Assembly: GCA_951802425.1 (NCBI GenBank) | Contig: OX637794.1 | Coordinates: 1,116,001 to 1,180,000, forward strand | DNA from: Clavaria fumosa | Taxonomy: Eukaryota; Basidiomycota; Agaricomycetes; Agaricales; Clavariaceae | Direction of reading: 5' to 3' | DNA length: 64,000 bases | Program-made: the position numbers and the translations under genes | Shown: positions 1 through 10,201 of the stretch, piece after piece | How the letters are laid out: every line of letters begins with the position of its first letter | Position numbering within the stretch: position 1 is the first letter of the stretch | The notes under the pieces: generated by a model | What the model was told of the DNA's origin: nothing | Database searches by the model: none | Seen by the model: the letters and a program-made list of their open reading frames with translations, nothing else

Positions 1-1844
1 CCCCTACGCCCCACACTTGTGGATAAGTCTGTTGGTGACACAGTGGCTCTCTTCCTGCGCCTAATCGCCGCCCACATCGAACTGGTGTCCTATGCACCGC
101 CTGCGCCTGCGCTCCGTCTGCATTACCAATGCCGCCTGCGCCCATCCACGCCTGTACACCATCCACATCTATGCGCCCCGCTCATGCCGCCTGTGTCCCG
201 TCCCCTACTCATGCCACCCACAACGACTGGTGCTCCATGCACCCCCCCCACACCGCCTGTGGCTAACCCACTCCACCAACACTGCCTGTGGCATCTCCAC
301 CACGCCTCTGCGATGGCCCAAGCCCCCCACCGCGGTCACAGACCGACGGCAGGGACTTGGGCCGTTGAGTGGGCGGCGGCAGCTATGGCAGCGGGGGCGG
401 GGGGTGGTATCCACACCACCTATGCCGCCCGTCGGCTACAAGTCTTCTCCATCGCATGCAGTGCTCGCTTCCGGTCACCCCACTACGCTTTAATGTTCCT
501 ATGATCCGGTAGAGCACTTGATCTTGACCCCAGACGCCGATACTGTGACCAAGATCGAGACCCTTGATGAAGAAATCAGTTTGCATCTTCGTTCCTTCAG
601 CTTATTGCTGTTGCTGAAGGAGACGACTTCTACTTACCGCAACTGTCGCTCGTGCCATGGCCCCATCGCTTGCATGGAATGCATTTCCCAATTCTAGCTT
701 CTTTCTTCGTAAGTGTATCTAAGCCTGTCCCTACTGTCTGCTTGTTGGCATGCACACATTACCGGTTCTGACATCCAACATCGTGCCAACATTCAAGTAT
801 TTGCCGCTGAGGGACAGCAATAGAAGCAAGAAACCAATTCACACACACATTCGGGTACGGGAATGCGGTGAGGAGCGCAGAGGGGGTGACGGTGCTGGAC
901 AACGTCTACGGTGTTCTTGGTGAAGGCGGGGCCGTCACGTGCACCTGGGCAGAACGACCTGGTCGGGGCGCCATTTGTGGCGAATCAGCGGTGAGACGAA
1001 GCTGCAGACGGGGTTTGTGGACACGCCGGGTAGGGAGGCGTTGACGTGTGTGGTGGGACCGGCGGGGACGGAGGCGTGGCCGTTTGGTGGGTCGATATCG
1101 TCGTTGGTGAAGACTGTGCGCCCGTTGATATTGATGTTGGCGCAGTCGCAGGGGGCAAGTGGGGGGAGCGATGGCACACCACGGTGATGACGACGGCGGA
1201 GGGGACAGGTTGAGGCGATTGTTGGGGTTGGGGTGTGTCTGTGTATTCTGCGTCGGCGTCGTCGTCTGTGGTGAGTGCGTCTGCGCCTATCACGGCTGCG
1301 TCTACGTTAGTGTCTACGTCGCCGGTGGTGGGGAGGCCGCCGTACGCGCCGTCACGGTTTACTCGAGGACGTGAACGCGTGAACTCCTGCCTCTTGAGAC
1401 ATACCATTATTATCTTTTTAATAAAAATTATTGTAATAGCGGCTTCTCTTCGTCGTAGGGCATAGTTGTTGAAGCACGATTTGCGGCGGCGGCAGCATGT
1501 GGTGATGGGCGGGTGTGAGCGGAAAGTCGCGCGCACTGCGTGGGTACTACTGGTAAGGAGCTGACAGTGATGCAGTTGAACTTGAAAGGTGGTTGAACTT
1601 GAGTCGAAGTGATATCCCCGCGCGTCGATACCAGATGCCAAAACGAAAATGTGCCATTATGCCGAGGCGGAGACGTACTATGAGTACATTGCAAGTACAA
1701 GATCCAGGTGCTCAGAAAATATGAAAGAAACTACCAAGAAAACAAGCCCGACCATATGTAGTGCAGCGCTCGGGTTGGAGCGGCGTTGGAACGGGTACAA
1801 ATTTTGCTCAAACGGGTCCGCTTTCCACCTGCGTTTGGATCTTC
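1..1844. other. Intergenic part of U1, no convincing gene
   Basis: Open frames here are Pro/His-rich (1-500) or Gly/Val/Pro-rich (930-1640). The three unit copies differ by indels that are not multiples of three: 11 nt missing near 905 relative to U2 and U3, 8 nt extra near 61845 in U3, and 8 nt extra near 1375 in U1. A conserved reading frame is therefore unlikely. An AT-rich stretch TTTTTAATAAAAATTATT near 1412 is kept in all copies. Confidence 0.5.
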
Positions 1845-3769
1845 TTAGATCTCGCAAAGGAAAAGAATCTGGAACGCTTGCGCTTCTACGCAACAACGTA
1901 TCAGAAGGGTGCTGTTTACTGAAGCCAGATTCGGGTCACATACCTCGATGGTCAAAGATGCGCCTGGCATTCCCATCACGCGTGCCCTCACTGTCGGGGG
2001 AATATCCAAATGTTTGGTGGTGAAATCGACTGCCGCAAACTCTGGAAGTGTCCACACGGCTTCCCGGCGCCGCGCATATAACGCCAATGCAATGCCAGCG
2101 AGATAAACTAGAAGAACATATCCGCTCCAGTGCTTCTGGATTGAGGCACCGAATCCGAGTATCAGAAGTTAAGGATGGCCCATAGTACTCCGATTGAACG
2201 CTGAGTGACATTATCAGGCTCGACGGATACCAGCACACCATAAAATGACGCCTGAGATTCGAAGCTGATCCAATGGTCCTCTACGCGGGGACTTCTATAA
2301 GCATAGGGTTCTTTCCGAACGATCGTCTTCCGGGGGGTCCTGTATCGGCCTTCTTTCACTTTGGCCTCCCGTATCGCTGCGCTTAGGATATCCTCTGGAA
2401 TAGGAATGAGGCCCCGCAAACGGGCGATACCTGATGACTGGGTGGCGATACGGATTGCTCCCCCCTCGTGTTCCGTAGGCCACGACTTGAGGATTTTCGG
2501 CTTGAAGTCGCGAGCTGCATCAGCCGGTACGAACCTCCATGCTCTCAAACATGCTGTCCAGTTCACAAAATATCCCAGACAGCTGAGTGCAAAGAACTGG
2601 CTGATCCAGCTCCAGTTCGTGTACCAAGCAGCCAGGAAGGTTCCGACGGTAAGAATCACACAGAATAGGGCAGCAAGACGCTGTTGGAGCCTGCCTGTCG
2701 ATGCCCCGAAATACGCAGTGGTGAGGAGGTTGCATGCGTCTTGTAGCGAGAGGTCCCGCGCGCTTGCAACTGCCAGAGCTTCGATCTGCCACCGATCCAT
2801 CCACCATTTATCTGTTGAGCCCTCGCTGATCTCCTGCCTGTCTTCGGTGGGGACCGGGATGGAGGTTTTGACGCCGACCCATGCGGGTTTTGGCTTTTCC
2901 TCTTCGAGCTCGGAAGTGGGGGTATCTTGCCTGGCCGTTTCTGTCACTCCCGAATCGCCTGTGCTTTCTGCTCCCCAAAAGTCTCTTTCAGTAATGATAT
3001 CCTTCGAATTCCGAAGCAGTTTTCCTTGCGGACCAGACCCCTGATTGATCCGGTGATAACTGGTTTCCTCCCGACCCATATCAAGAATGTGAATCTCTGG
3101 CCATGACTCCTGTTGGAGCCAAAATTCCCTGGCTTGCACGGATTCGGGCGGCTTTATGCCATGTACCAAATGCAGCTTCTCGAAGCAAGGCGATTTGCAA
3201 ATCCTGCCTAGTACCCTCAGTGATCCGATCCCTAGAATTCCTTGGATCAATCTCCAAAATTCCGGTTGCGAAGTCCCTAGCTCCGCAAAGAGTATATCTG
3301 CCTCGAGTAATCCGAGAACCCCAGACATGGAAAGCCGTCTTGATTCCGCAATTAGGGTATCGAAGTCGATGCTCGCAGCAACTTCCTGTGCATTAAGAAT
3401 TGCGAGAAAGGGATAAACTAGATCTTTCGTGAGATGGAATGCACCGTAGGCAGCCGGACAAAAAATACGCGTACGCCAAGCGGTGCTTCCGATCCCAGTG
3501 AAAGTCAGAAACCCCCTCCGTATTCCGGTATCCAAAGGTGAGCCCTTAGGCTGTCTATGTGATAGAGTCTCATCGAGAGACGGTGGAAACGAAGGTGCCA
3601 CAAGTGTAGTAGACGGAATGGGTTCTGGGTGGGTGAAATTGTGGCCTGAGTGCGGGCCAGGGTTACCGCGTAGCTCTTCTGATTCTATCGTTCGATCTCC
3701 GTCAATATGTCTGCCCTTCCGGGTGGTAAGAGAGACAGAGGATCCCATCTTCTCGCCGCTAAATGGCAT
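1845..3769 (-). pseudogene. Four-TM membrane protein of unknown family, U1 copy, C-terminal frameshift
   Basis: The open frame from ATG at 3769 runs 535 aa to a stop at 2162. The protein has a polar N-terminus, a conserved-looking globular region (about residues 85-230), an acidic linker (about 250-320) and a hydrophobic pair around residues 365-415 (VILTVGTFLAAW, ALSCLGYFVNW). The last residues ILNF come from a 10-nt deletion near 2169. U2 reads ILNGLLLLILGFGAS and continues through a second hydrophobic pair, so U1 loses two predicted TM segments. After the frameshift the homologous tail continues to about 1845. I do not recognise the family. It is probably an integral membrane protein, but no reaction or partner can be assigned. 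Confidence 0.6.
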
Positions 3770-4461
3770 TGTCGCCGCTCTGGCCAGTTAGAAATTAGCC
3801 ATGATCAAACCAAGGAATACTCGGCGCACCTTGAGACCGGATATCAGAGTTAAGAACCTGCAGAGACGGTGGGATAGTTCCAGAAACAAAAGTGCTGGCA
3901 CGCCGGAAAATCCAGGAGTCGTGAGAGCTTGACAGTTAGGCTGCGGGGCCACTTGTGGACGGTGCAGTGCGCGTGTTGCCAGTCGCTGCGGTGTTGCAGG
4001 ATTGACTCTTCTTGAGCTTGTGGGGGGAGAAAGAGCGATGCTTATGGAGTAGGAGGATTAGGCATTATAAATGCAGAGCGGTGATAGTGCTGGCAAGAAG
4101 CGGGGGCAATTTATAGATGACCATGTCAATTTGGAAGGAGCTGACCTGGACCTGGCCTGTTCTGCTGCGGACGTGTCGGCCTTGAAGTGTACCTGATCTT
4201 TGTCGGCATTGAATTTTGTGTGAAGTGGACCTTGATTAAGACCTGCCATCGAACGCGGTCGCCGCACATCATACTCTGGATGAGATTCAGAGGTTAGGAC
4301 GATTTGTAGAATGCCTGAAGGAAATTAGAAATACAAATGAGGGGCCATTCGCGGTTTGAGATCAGGCGATTTGTACTGCATGCGTCCCTCATTTGACTGC
4401 GTGTGAGTGGGCCTTGAAAAGCCGGACAGATCCACGTTCAAATATGGACTTGAGGGCGCTT
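3770..4461. other. Spacer between membrane gene and transposon nest
   Basis: No supported gene. The stretch is shared with U2 (46095-46810). U2 keeps a segment near 46345-46395 that is largely missing here near 4021. Short open frames on the minus strand (4058-4267) are not conserved in frame with U2. Confidence 0.5.
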
Positions 4462-4921
4462 ATTACTACCCAGTGAGAAGTCCTTTGACACTAGCTGACA
4501 CTATGTGACAGAAACTGACTGAGTCGGATAACATCACCCCAAACCATTAGTTCGCACAACTCCTGGCTCAATCCGTCCCTACCTGATCAGTCGATTGTAG
4601 CCAGCATTTCTGATATTATCAGACTACTTGTACAATTGTCAATTGCTTCACCCATTCCCCGGCCTCCTCCATCGCTCGCCCGTTCTCCAGCCTTCTCCTT
4701 CGCTTGCTTGCTCGTCCTCCTTTCCCTGAGCATGTAGTGGCCATTAATTTCGTGATCTTGCAGTCTGAAAATGCTCATAAGAATGATACAGATGAAAGAA
4801 AGCGTTAGCATACCTTGACACGATCATTGTAAGTCTAAAACAAGCTGGATAAGTGGCTGAGCTACGGCAAAGAAAGTAAAATACCCGAAGCTTTTCTTTG
4901 TCCTGTTGAACGTCACTCCAG

Positions 4922-5289
4922 TGTTGAGTATTCAAACCCGCGCCTGCCCCGCGCCCGCCCTCTCTCTCGTTTTCTCTCCGTTGTCCGCTCCTTGTTTCCT
5001 TCTTAGTATTAGACGCGTAGCCCTCCCCCTGCTTCTCAAAAGCCCCCGCACCTTCTTTAATAGTTACTCGCTCCCTACTCGCTACCGCTCCGCATGACTG
5101 TGCACGTATATATATTAGGCCTCACCACAACTGACCCTCCCATCGACTTGTGTCTTTCGGGAGGTACGAACACTTACTCCTTTGTAGCACCCACACCTAC
5201 TAATCACCGTGCGTAGTCTGAACATTTAACAGGTACTACATTTTAATATATCATCGACTTGTGTCTTTCGGGAGTCTGAACATTTAACA
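4922..5289 (+). repeat. copia-1 5' LTR
   Basis: Starts TGTTGAGTATTC and ends GAACATTTAACA, followed at once by the primer-binding site. It contains two copies of the motif ATCGACTTGTGTCTTTCGGG (near 5143 and 5253) and a TATATATTAGG motif near 5109, a candidate core promoter. Confidence 0.9.
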
Positions 5290-5304
5290 GATTATGAGAC
5301 CCGC
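5290..5304 (+). promoter_or_regulatory. copia-1 primer-binding site
   Basis: GATTATGAGACCCGC directly follows the 5' LTR. Its complement CTCATAATC fits the anticodon-loop region of initiator methionine tRNA, the half-tRNA priming known for many Ty1/copia elements. All three copia elements here share GATTATGAG at this position. Confidence 0.75.
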
Positions 5305-5333
5305 TTGCGGGATCTAAACACACTCACTGCGTT

Positions 5334-8300
5334 ATGTCATTCGCTACATCGACACGAACTACCAAAACCTTTTCACTCCCTAAACTACAACCGGACAGAT
5401 CCAACTGGATCATTTTTCAGGACAGTGTCGAATTGGAATGCGCGTCGCATAACCTCGAAGGGCACCTTGATGGGAGCCGGGCAAGGCCCACCCCGCCCGA
5501 AGCCACTGTCACATTGGCCAAACTGGAAGCGCTTGAACGAGAGACAGCCCGCTGGACATCTGGCGAGGCGACCATACGAAAGGGGTTGGCCGAAGCCCTG
5601 CCGCCGACGCTATATCTTACTGTCAGGAAAGAACCTACAGTGAAGGAAGTCTGGACCAAGGTTGTCCGACATCATCAGGACAAGGCCCAACTCATAGTAG
5701 TTGAGTTACGCACCAGGCTTCAAAACGAAAGGTGTCCCGAGAAGGGAAACGTCCACGAGCATCTATCCAAACTACGGCAGATGCGCGAGAACCTCGCGCT
5801 AATGGGCAAGGCCGTCTCTGACGAGAATTTCCAGACAATTATTTTAGCATCGTTGCCGCTCGCATACAACAACTTCCTTACCTCTATCACAAATCAGTTC
5901 AGCCCTATCCCAATTACTGTGCATGTTCCCCAACGAACCGTCGGCGGAGTCACGATCCCCGCCTTCGACAGCGTCATTACCCCGCCGAAAATCAGCCCCG
6001 ATCGGCTCATCGAACTGCTCGGCCAGGAGGCGGACCGTTGCGCCCTTAGAGAAGGGGTCACACAAAAGAAAGAAGCTGGCGACGCAGCACTTACCACAAC
6101 CGCAAACCCTGCTGGATCCAAGAAGAAGGACTGGCCGAAAGTGAAGTGCTACAACTGCCAAAAGACGGGACACTATCAGCGCGACTGTTGGGCAAAAGGG
6201 GGAGGAAAGGAAGGGCAAGGCCCCAAACGAAAAGGGGGAAACACCGAAAAGGCCGCCACTGCCGAACCCGACGGCGACGAGATGGCATGGCAGGCTGTCG
6301 CAGAAGGAGACCGCGAGCCCGAGGAGAGCGAGAAACTGACTGTTCACCTAACGCACGACTACGATGACGTCGAAATATACGACTCCGGTGCTTCGCGACA
6401 CATGTCCCCTTACCGCTCGAAGTTTATAAACTTCACTGAAATCCCTGCTAAGAACATCCATGCGGCCGACCGACACACCTTTCGAGCCACAGGCAAAGGG
6501 GAAATGTACATCATGGTCCCAAAGGGGGAAACCAAGACTAAAGTGTTATTGCGAGACGTACTCTATGCTCCAGCGATGTCAGCGACACTCATCTCTATTT
6601 CCAAGATAACTGCGGCAAAACACACCGTTATCTTTCGACGCTCGGCCCTCGAGATCTATGACACGGCCAAAAAGCAGATAGGTGAGATCCGCTGCTCAAA
6701 CGGCCTCTACTCTGTCAGCCATGGACCGTGTGATGAGGACGGGAAGGCACTTACGGCCTTCAGCGTCACCGGGGACTCCCTTCACAGGAAGATGGGCCAT
6801 ATCGCACACGAAGCGGCACGGAACCTCGTACGAAAAGGGTTAGTGCTGGGGATAGAACTTGAAGACGAAGGACCACAAACCCCCTGCGAGTCTTGCGAGT
6901 ACGCCAAGGCCACGCGAAAGCCCATCCGCAGGGTGCGAATGGAGCCGCGAGCCGACGCCTTCGGTGACGAGATCTATTCTGACCTGTGGGGGCCATCACC
7001 TGTTCAGTCCATCGGAGGTCGCAGGTACTACGTGACTTACACGGATGGATGCACGCGATGGACCATCGTCGATGTCCTACGTACCAAAGACGAGGCCCTC
7101 AGCTCATACCGACGCTTCGAGGCCTGGGCTAAAACCCAACAGAAAGCCAATATAAAGTGCTTAATCACAGATCAGGGAGGGGAATTCATGAGCGACGAGT
7201 TCACGGACCACTTGGCCGAGGCCGGAACTGTGCGTCGACTCACCGTTCATGACACCCCAGAGTACAACGGCGTGTCCGAGCGCCTTAACCGAACCATCCT
7301 CGAGCGCATCCGAGCCTTCCTCCATGCGAGCGAGCTCCCAAAATTTCTGTGGGCAGAGGGTGTTAGGCATGCAGTATACTTGAAAAATCGCACGTCCACT
7401 CGAGCACTCATCTCGAAGACGCCATACGAGGCCATGTTTGGGAAGAAACCCGACCTATCAATCCTCCCGGAGTGGGGAGCGAAAGTCTGGGTACACGACC
7501 CGACCGGGACCAAGCTCGATGGGCGATCGCGAGTTGGCCGATGGATTGGTTTTGACGAGCCGAGCCACGGCCACCACATCTATTGGATGGACCGTCGATC
7601 CGTAACCATTGAGCGAAGTGTCAAATTTGATATAGACAACGTAATACTCACCAGAGTCGTTCCTTCCCAGGCCGTAGAAACCCCCTACCATGCACCCCCT
7701 GCGACGTCTCCACCTCTCAAAAACCCCAATGAAGCAGAGGACGCACCAGACCCTGCAGAGAACGCTACGAGCAAGAAAATCCAAACCCAAGACGAAAATC
7801 GCCCTAAGCGCATAAGAAAGCCATCAGAATACGTCAAGCGACTCCAAACCGGGGAAGGGACAGTTGAGGGAAGGAAAACTGGGCCAAACCTACCACGTGG
7901 AATCACCGAGCCCACCCTACCTGAGGACGACGAACCAACCGCGCTATTCAGCCGAGAAAACGATGTTGAGCGAGGGGCGATGGAGTATGCGTCTGTGGCG
8001 GCGACTATCGAAGTCGAGGGGCTCGACCCCACCTATGAGGAGGCGAGGGAGCGTCCAGACTGGCCAAAGTGGGAGCAGGCCATCCAAACAGAGTTAACGA
8101 ACCTGAAGGAGGCTGGTACGTGGACCGTCGTGGAGCGCCCACCTAACAGAAACGTCGTAGGCTCGCGATGGGTCCTCAGAATAAAGAGAAACGCTCTAGG
8201 TCAGGTCGAAAAGTACAAAGTGAGGCTAGTTGCGAAAGGGTACTCACAAGTCTATGGAGAAGACTACTTCGAGACCTTTGCACCTGTAGCCCGATTCGCG

Positions 8301-9584
8301 TCCATACACACGATCCTGGCGATAGCGGCCAGGAACGACTGGGAGATCGACACGTTCGACTTTCACAGCGCATACCTCAACGGTCAGCTTGGTGACAACG
8401 AGGAGGTTTTCATGGAGCAACCCCCAGGCTTCGAGACTCGAAATCGCTCCAGATACGTCCTAAGATTGGCCAAGTCAATATATGGCCTGAAACAAAGCGG
8501 ACGAAAATGGTACGAAGCGCTACGTGGCGAGCTCTCGTTTCTCGGTTTTCGTAGGTGCGAGGCGGATCACGCCGTATTCTTCAAACGAGACCGATCATCC
8601 ATAATCGTGATGGCCATCCATGTTGATGACTGCATCGTGACTGGAAGTTGCACAGAGGGGATTCAGAAAGCGAAATCAGAGCTGAACAAGAGGTTCAAAC
8701 TCACCGACATGGGCGCGATTGGTTGGGTGTTGGGAATCGCAGTTACCCGAGACCGGCACGCTCGCACGCTGTCGCTGAGTCAGCGAAGTTACATTGAGGG
8801 GATACTCGTGCGTGGAAACTTCAGCGACCTCCCCCCCAGAGCTTCGCCCATGGATTGCTCCAGGGCCCTCTCGCAGTCGCAGTCCCCCACGGCCATCGAC
8901 GAAATTGCATACATGTCGAAATTTCCCTACCGCCACCTGCTAGGGATGCTGATGTGGGCCGATGTCGCCACTCGCCCGGATATCATGTTCGCTGTGTCAA
9001 CGCTCGCGCAATTCTCAAACAACCCGGGAAGACCCCATTGGGAGGCACTCAAGCAAGTGTTTAGGTACCTCTCCGGCACAAAGGATTGGAAACTTACCTA
9101 CGGAGGCTCCACCGGAGGCTTGGAAGGGTATAGCGATGCCGATGGTAGTACGCAAGAGCATAGAAAGGCTATCAGCGGGTACGCTTTCTTGATTGATGGG
9201 GGAGCTGTGTCGTGGGCCGCTAAAAAGCAGGAGATCGTGGCGCTCTCGACGACTGAGGCCGAGTACGTCGCCACGACGCACGCTGCGAAGGAGGCCGTAT
9301 GGCTTCGACGACTCATCGGCGAGGTCTTCCAGCCGCTTGACACCCCCACCCCGTTGTTTTGCGACAACCAGTCCGCGATCGCACTCACCAGGGACGGACA
9401 GTTCCACGCCCGCACAAAACACATAGACATTCGATATCATTTCATACGCTACGTCGTCGCAGACGGCTCGATCAAACTAATCTACTGCCCCACTGACGAC
9501 ATGGTCGCGGACACCCTCACCAAAGCCCTGCCGAGCGCGAAAGCCAAACACTTCGCAAACGCGCTGGGACTCCGCGCAGTTTGA
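5334..9584 (+). CDS. copia-1 Gag-Pol polyprotein
   Basis: A single uninterrupted frame of 1416 aa that would be cut into capsid, protease, integrase and reverse transcriptase/RNase H. Visible in order are a Gag region, a CCHC zinc knuckle (YNCQKTGHYQRDC, about residue 273), the aspartic protease motif YDSGAS (about 350), a pre-integrase HHCC-like region (HRKMGH, CESC), the integrase core with DLWGP (about 549) and DQGGEF (about 613), the copia-type RT with HVDD in place of the usual YVDD (about 1096), and RNase H (SDADGS, STTEAEY, HIDIRYHF). The start is the first ATG after the leader that opens the frame. The frame ends 8 nt before the 3' LTR, overlapping a purine tract. No frameshift is seen, so it could be active. 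The RT tyrosine replacement is the only oddity. Confidence 0.93.
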   Translation: MSFATSTRTTKTFSLPKLQPDRSNWIIFQDSVELECASHNLEGHLDGSRARPTPPEATVTLAKLEALERETARWTSGEATIRKGLAEALPPTLYLTVRKEPTVKEVWTKVVRHHQDKAQLIVVELRTRLQNERCPEKGNVHEHLSKLRQMRENLALMGKAVSDENFQTIILASLPLAYNNFLTSITNQFSPIPITVHVPQRTVGGVTIPAFDSVITPPKISPDRLIELLGQEADRCALREGVTQKKEAGDAALTTTANPAGSKKKDWPKVKCYNCQKTGHYQRDCWAKGGGKEGQGPKRKGGNTEKAATAEPDGDEMAWQAVAEGDREPEESEKLTVHLTHDYDDVEIYDSGASRHMSPYRSKFINFTEIPAKNIHAADRHTFRATGKGEMYIMVPKGETKTKVLLRDVLYAPAMSATLISISKITAAKHTVIFRRSALEIYDTAKKQIGEIRCSNGLYSVSHGPCDEDGKALTAFSVTGDSLHRKMGHIAHEAARNLVRKGLVLGIELEDEGPQTPCESCEYAKATRKPIRRVRMEPRADAFGDEIYSDLWGPSPVQSIGGRRYYVTYTDGCTRWTIVDVLRTKDEALSSYRRFEAWAKTQQKANIKCLITDQGGEFMSDEFTDHLAEAGTVRRLTVHDTPEYNGVSERLNRTILERIRAFLHASELPKFLWAEGVRHAVYLKNRTSTRALISKTPYEAMFGKKPDLSILPEWGAKVWVHDPTGTKLDGRSRVGRWIGFDEPSHGHHIYWMDRRSVTIERSVKFDIDNVILTRVVPSQAVETPYHAPPATSPPLKNPNEAEDAPDPAENATSKKIQTQDENRPKRIRKPSEYVKRLQTGEGTVEGRKTGPNLPRGITEPTLPEDDEPTALFSRENDVERGAMEYASVAATIEVEGLDPTYEEARERPDWPKWEQAIQTELTNLKEAGTWTVVERPPNRNVVGSRWVLRIKRNALGQVEKYKVRLVAKGYSQVYGEDYFETFAPVARFASIHTILAIAARNDWEIDTFDFHSAYLNGQLGDNEEVFMEQPPGFETRNRSRYVLRLAKSIYGLKQSGRKWYEALRGELSFLGFRRCEADHAVFFKRDRSSIIVMAIHVDDCIVTGSCTEGIQKAKSELNKRFKLTDMGAIGWVLGIAVTRDRHARTLSLSQRSYIEGILVRGNFSDLPPRASPMDCSRALSQSQSPTAIDEIAYMSKFPYRHLLGMLMWADVATRPDIMFAVSTLAQFSNNPGRPHWEALKQVFRYLSGTKDWKLTYGGSTGGLEGYSDADGSTQEHRKAISGYAFLIDGGAVSWAAKKQEIVALSTTEAEYVATTHAAKEAVWLRRLIGEVFQPLDTPTPLFCDNQSAIALTRDGQFHARTKHIDIRYHFIRYVVADGSIKLIYCPTDDMVADTLTKALPSAKAKHFANALGLRAV

Positions 9585-9592
9585 AGGGGGAG
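9583..9592 (+). promoter_or_regulatory. copia-1 polypurine tract
   Basis: GAAGGGGGAG abuts the 3' LTR and overlaps the gag-pol stop codon. This is the expected plus-strand priming site. Confidence 0.8.
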
Positions 9593-9954
9593 TGTTGAGT
9601 ATTCAAACCCGCGCCTGCCCCGCGCCCGCCCTCTCTCTCGTTTTCTCTCCATTGTCCGCTCCTTGTTTCCTTCTTAGTATTAGATGCGTAGCCCTCCCCC
9701 TGCTTCTCAAAAGCCCCCGCACCTTCTTTAATAGTTACTCGCTCCCTACTTGCTACCGCTCCGCACGACCGTGCACGTATATATATTAGGCCTCACCACA
9801 ACCGACCCTCCCATCGACTTGTGTCTTTCGGGAGGTACGAACACTTACTCCTTCGTAGCACCCACACCTACTAATCACCGTGCATAGTCTGAACATTTAA
9901 CAGGTACTACATTTTAATATATCATCGACTTGTGTCTTTCGGGAGTCTGAACAT
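9593..9954 (+). repeat. copia-1 3' LTR, main part
   Basis: This is 362 of the 368 bp. The last 6 bp (TTAACA, 14255-14260) lie beyond the pogo-like insertion. The AT at 9953-9954 is repeated at 14253-14254 as that insertion's target duplication. Confidence 0.92.
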
Positions 9955-10201
9955 CATCAGCAAAACGTCAAATCACTTAGGGTGACTTATTACACTTATT
10001 CTCAAAATAAGCTGATTAAGTTACCTAAGTCACACCACTCGCCTTAATCTTGTCTTAGTTCACATTTTATTAAGTCGTACTAAGTACAGTAGACTTTATC
10101 ATAACGTATATCGTCGGGACCCTCAAAAGTCTATACGTTATAAGACCGTATCCAGTAACGTGGAATGTGACATGTTGTGACCTGGCAAAAACGTGACATT
10201 A

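Noticed and set aside
19..504. 161-aa Pro/His-rich frame repeated at 42380 and 60682
   Set aside because: Low-complexity composition and frame-breaking differences among copies (for example insertions around 42735 and 60775). No domain recognised.
985..1641. 218-aa minus-strand frame, and its opposite plus frames at 939-1374
   Set aside because: The U1, U2 and U3 copies differ by indels of 11, 8 and 4 nt in this stretch, so no frame is conserved.
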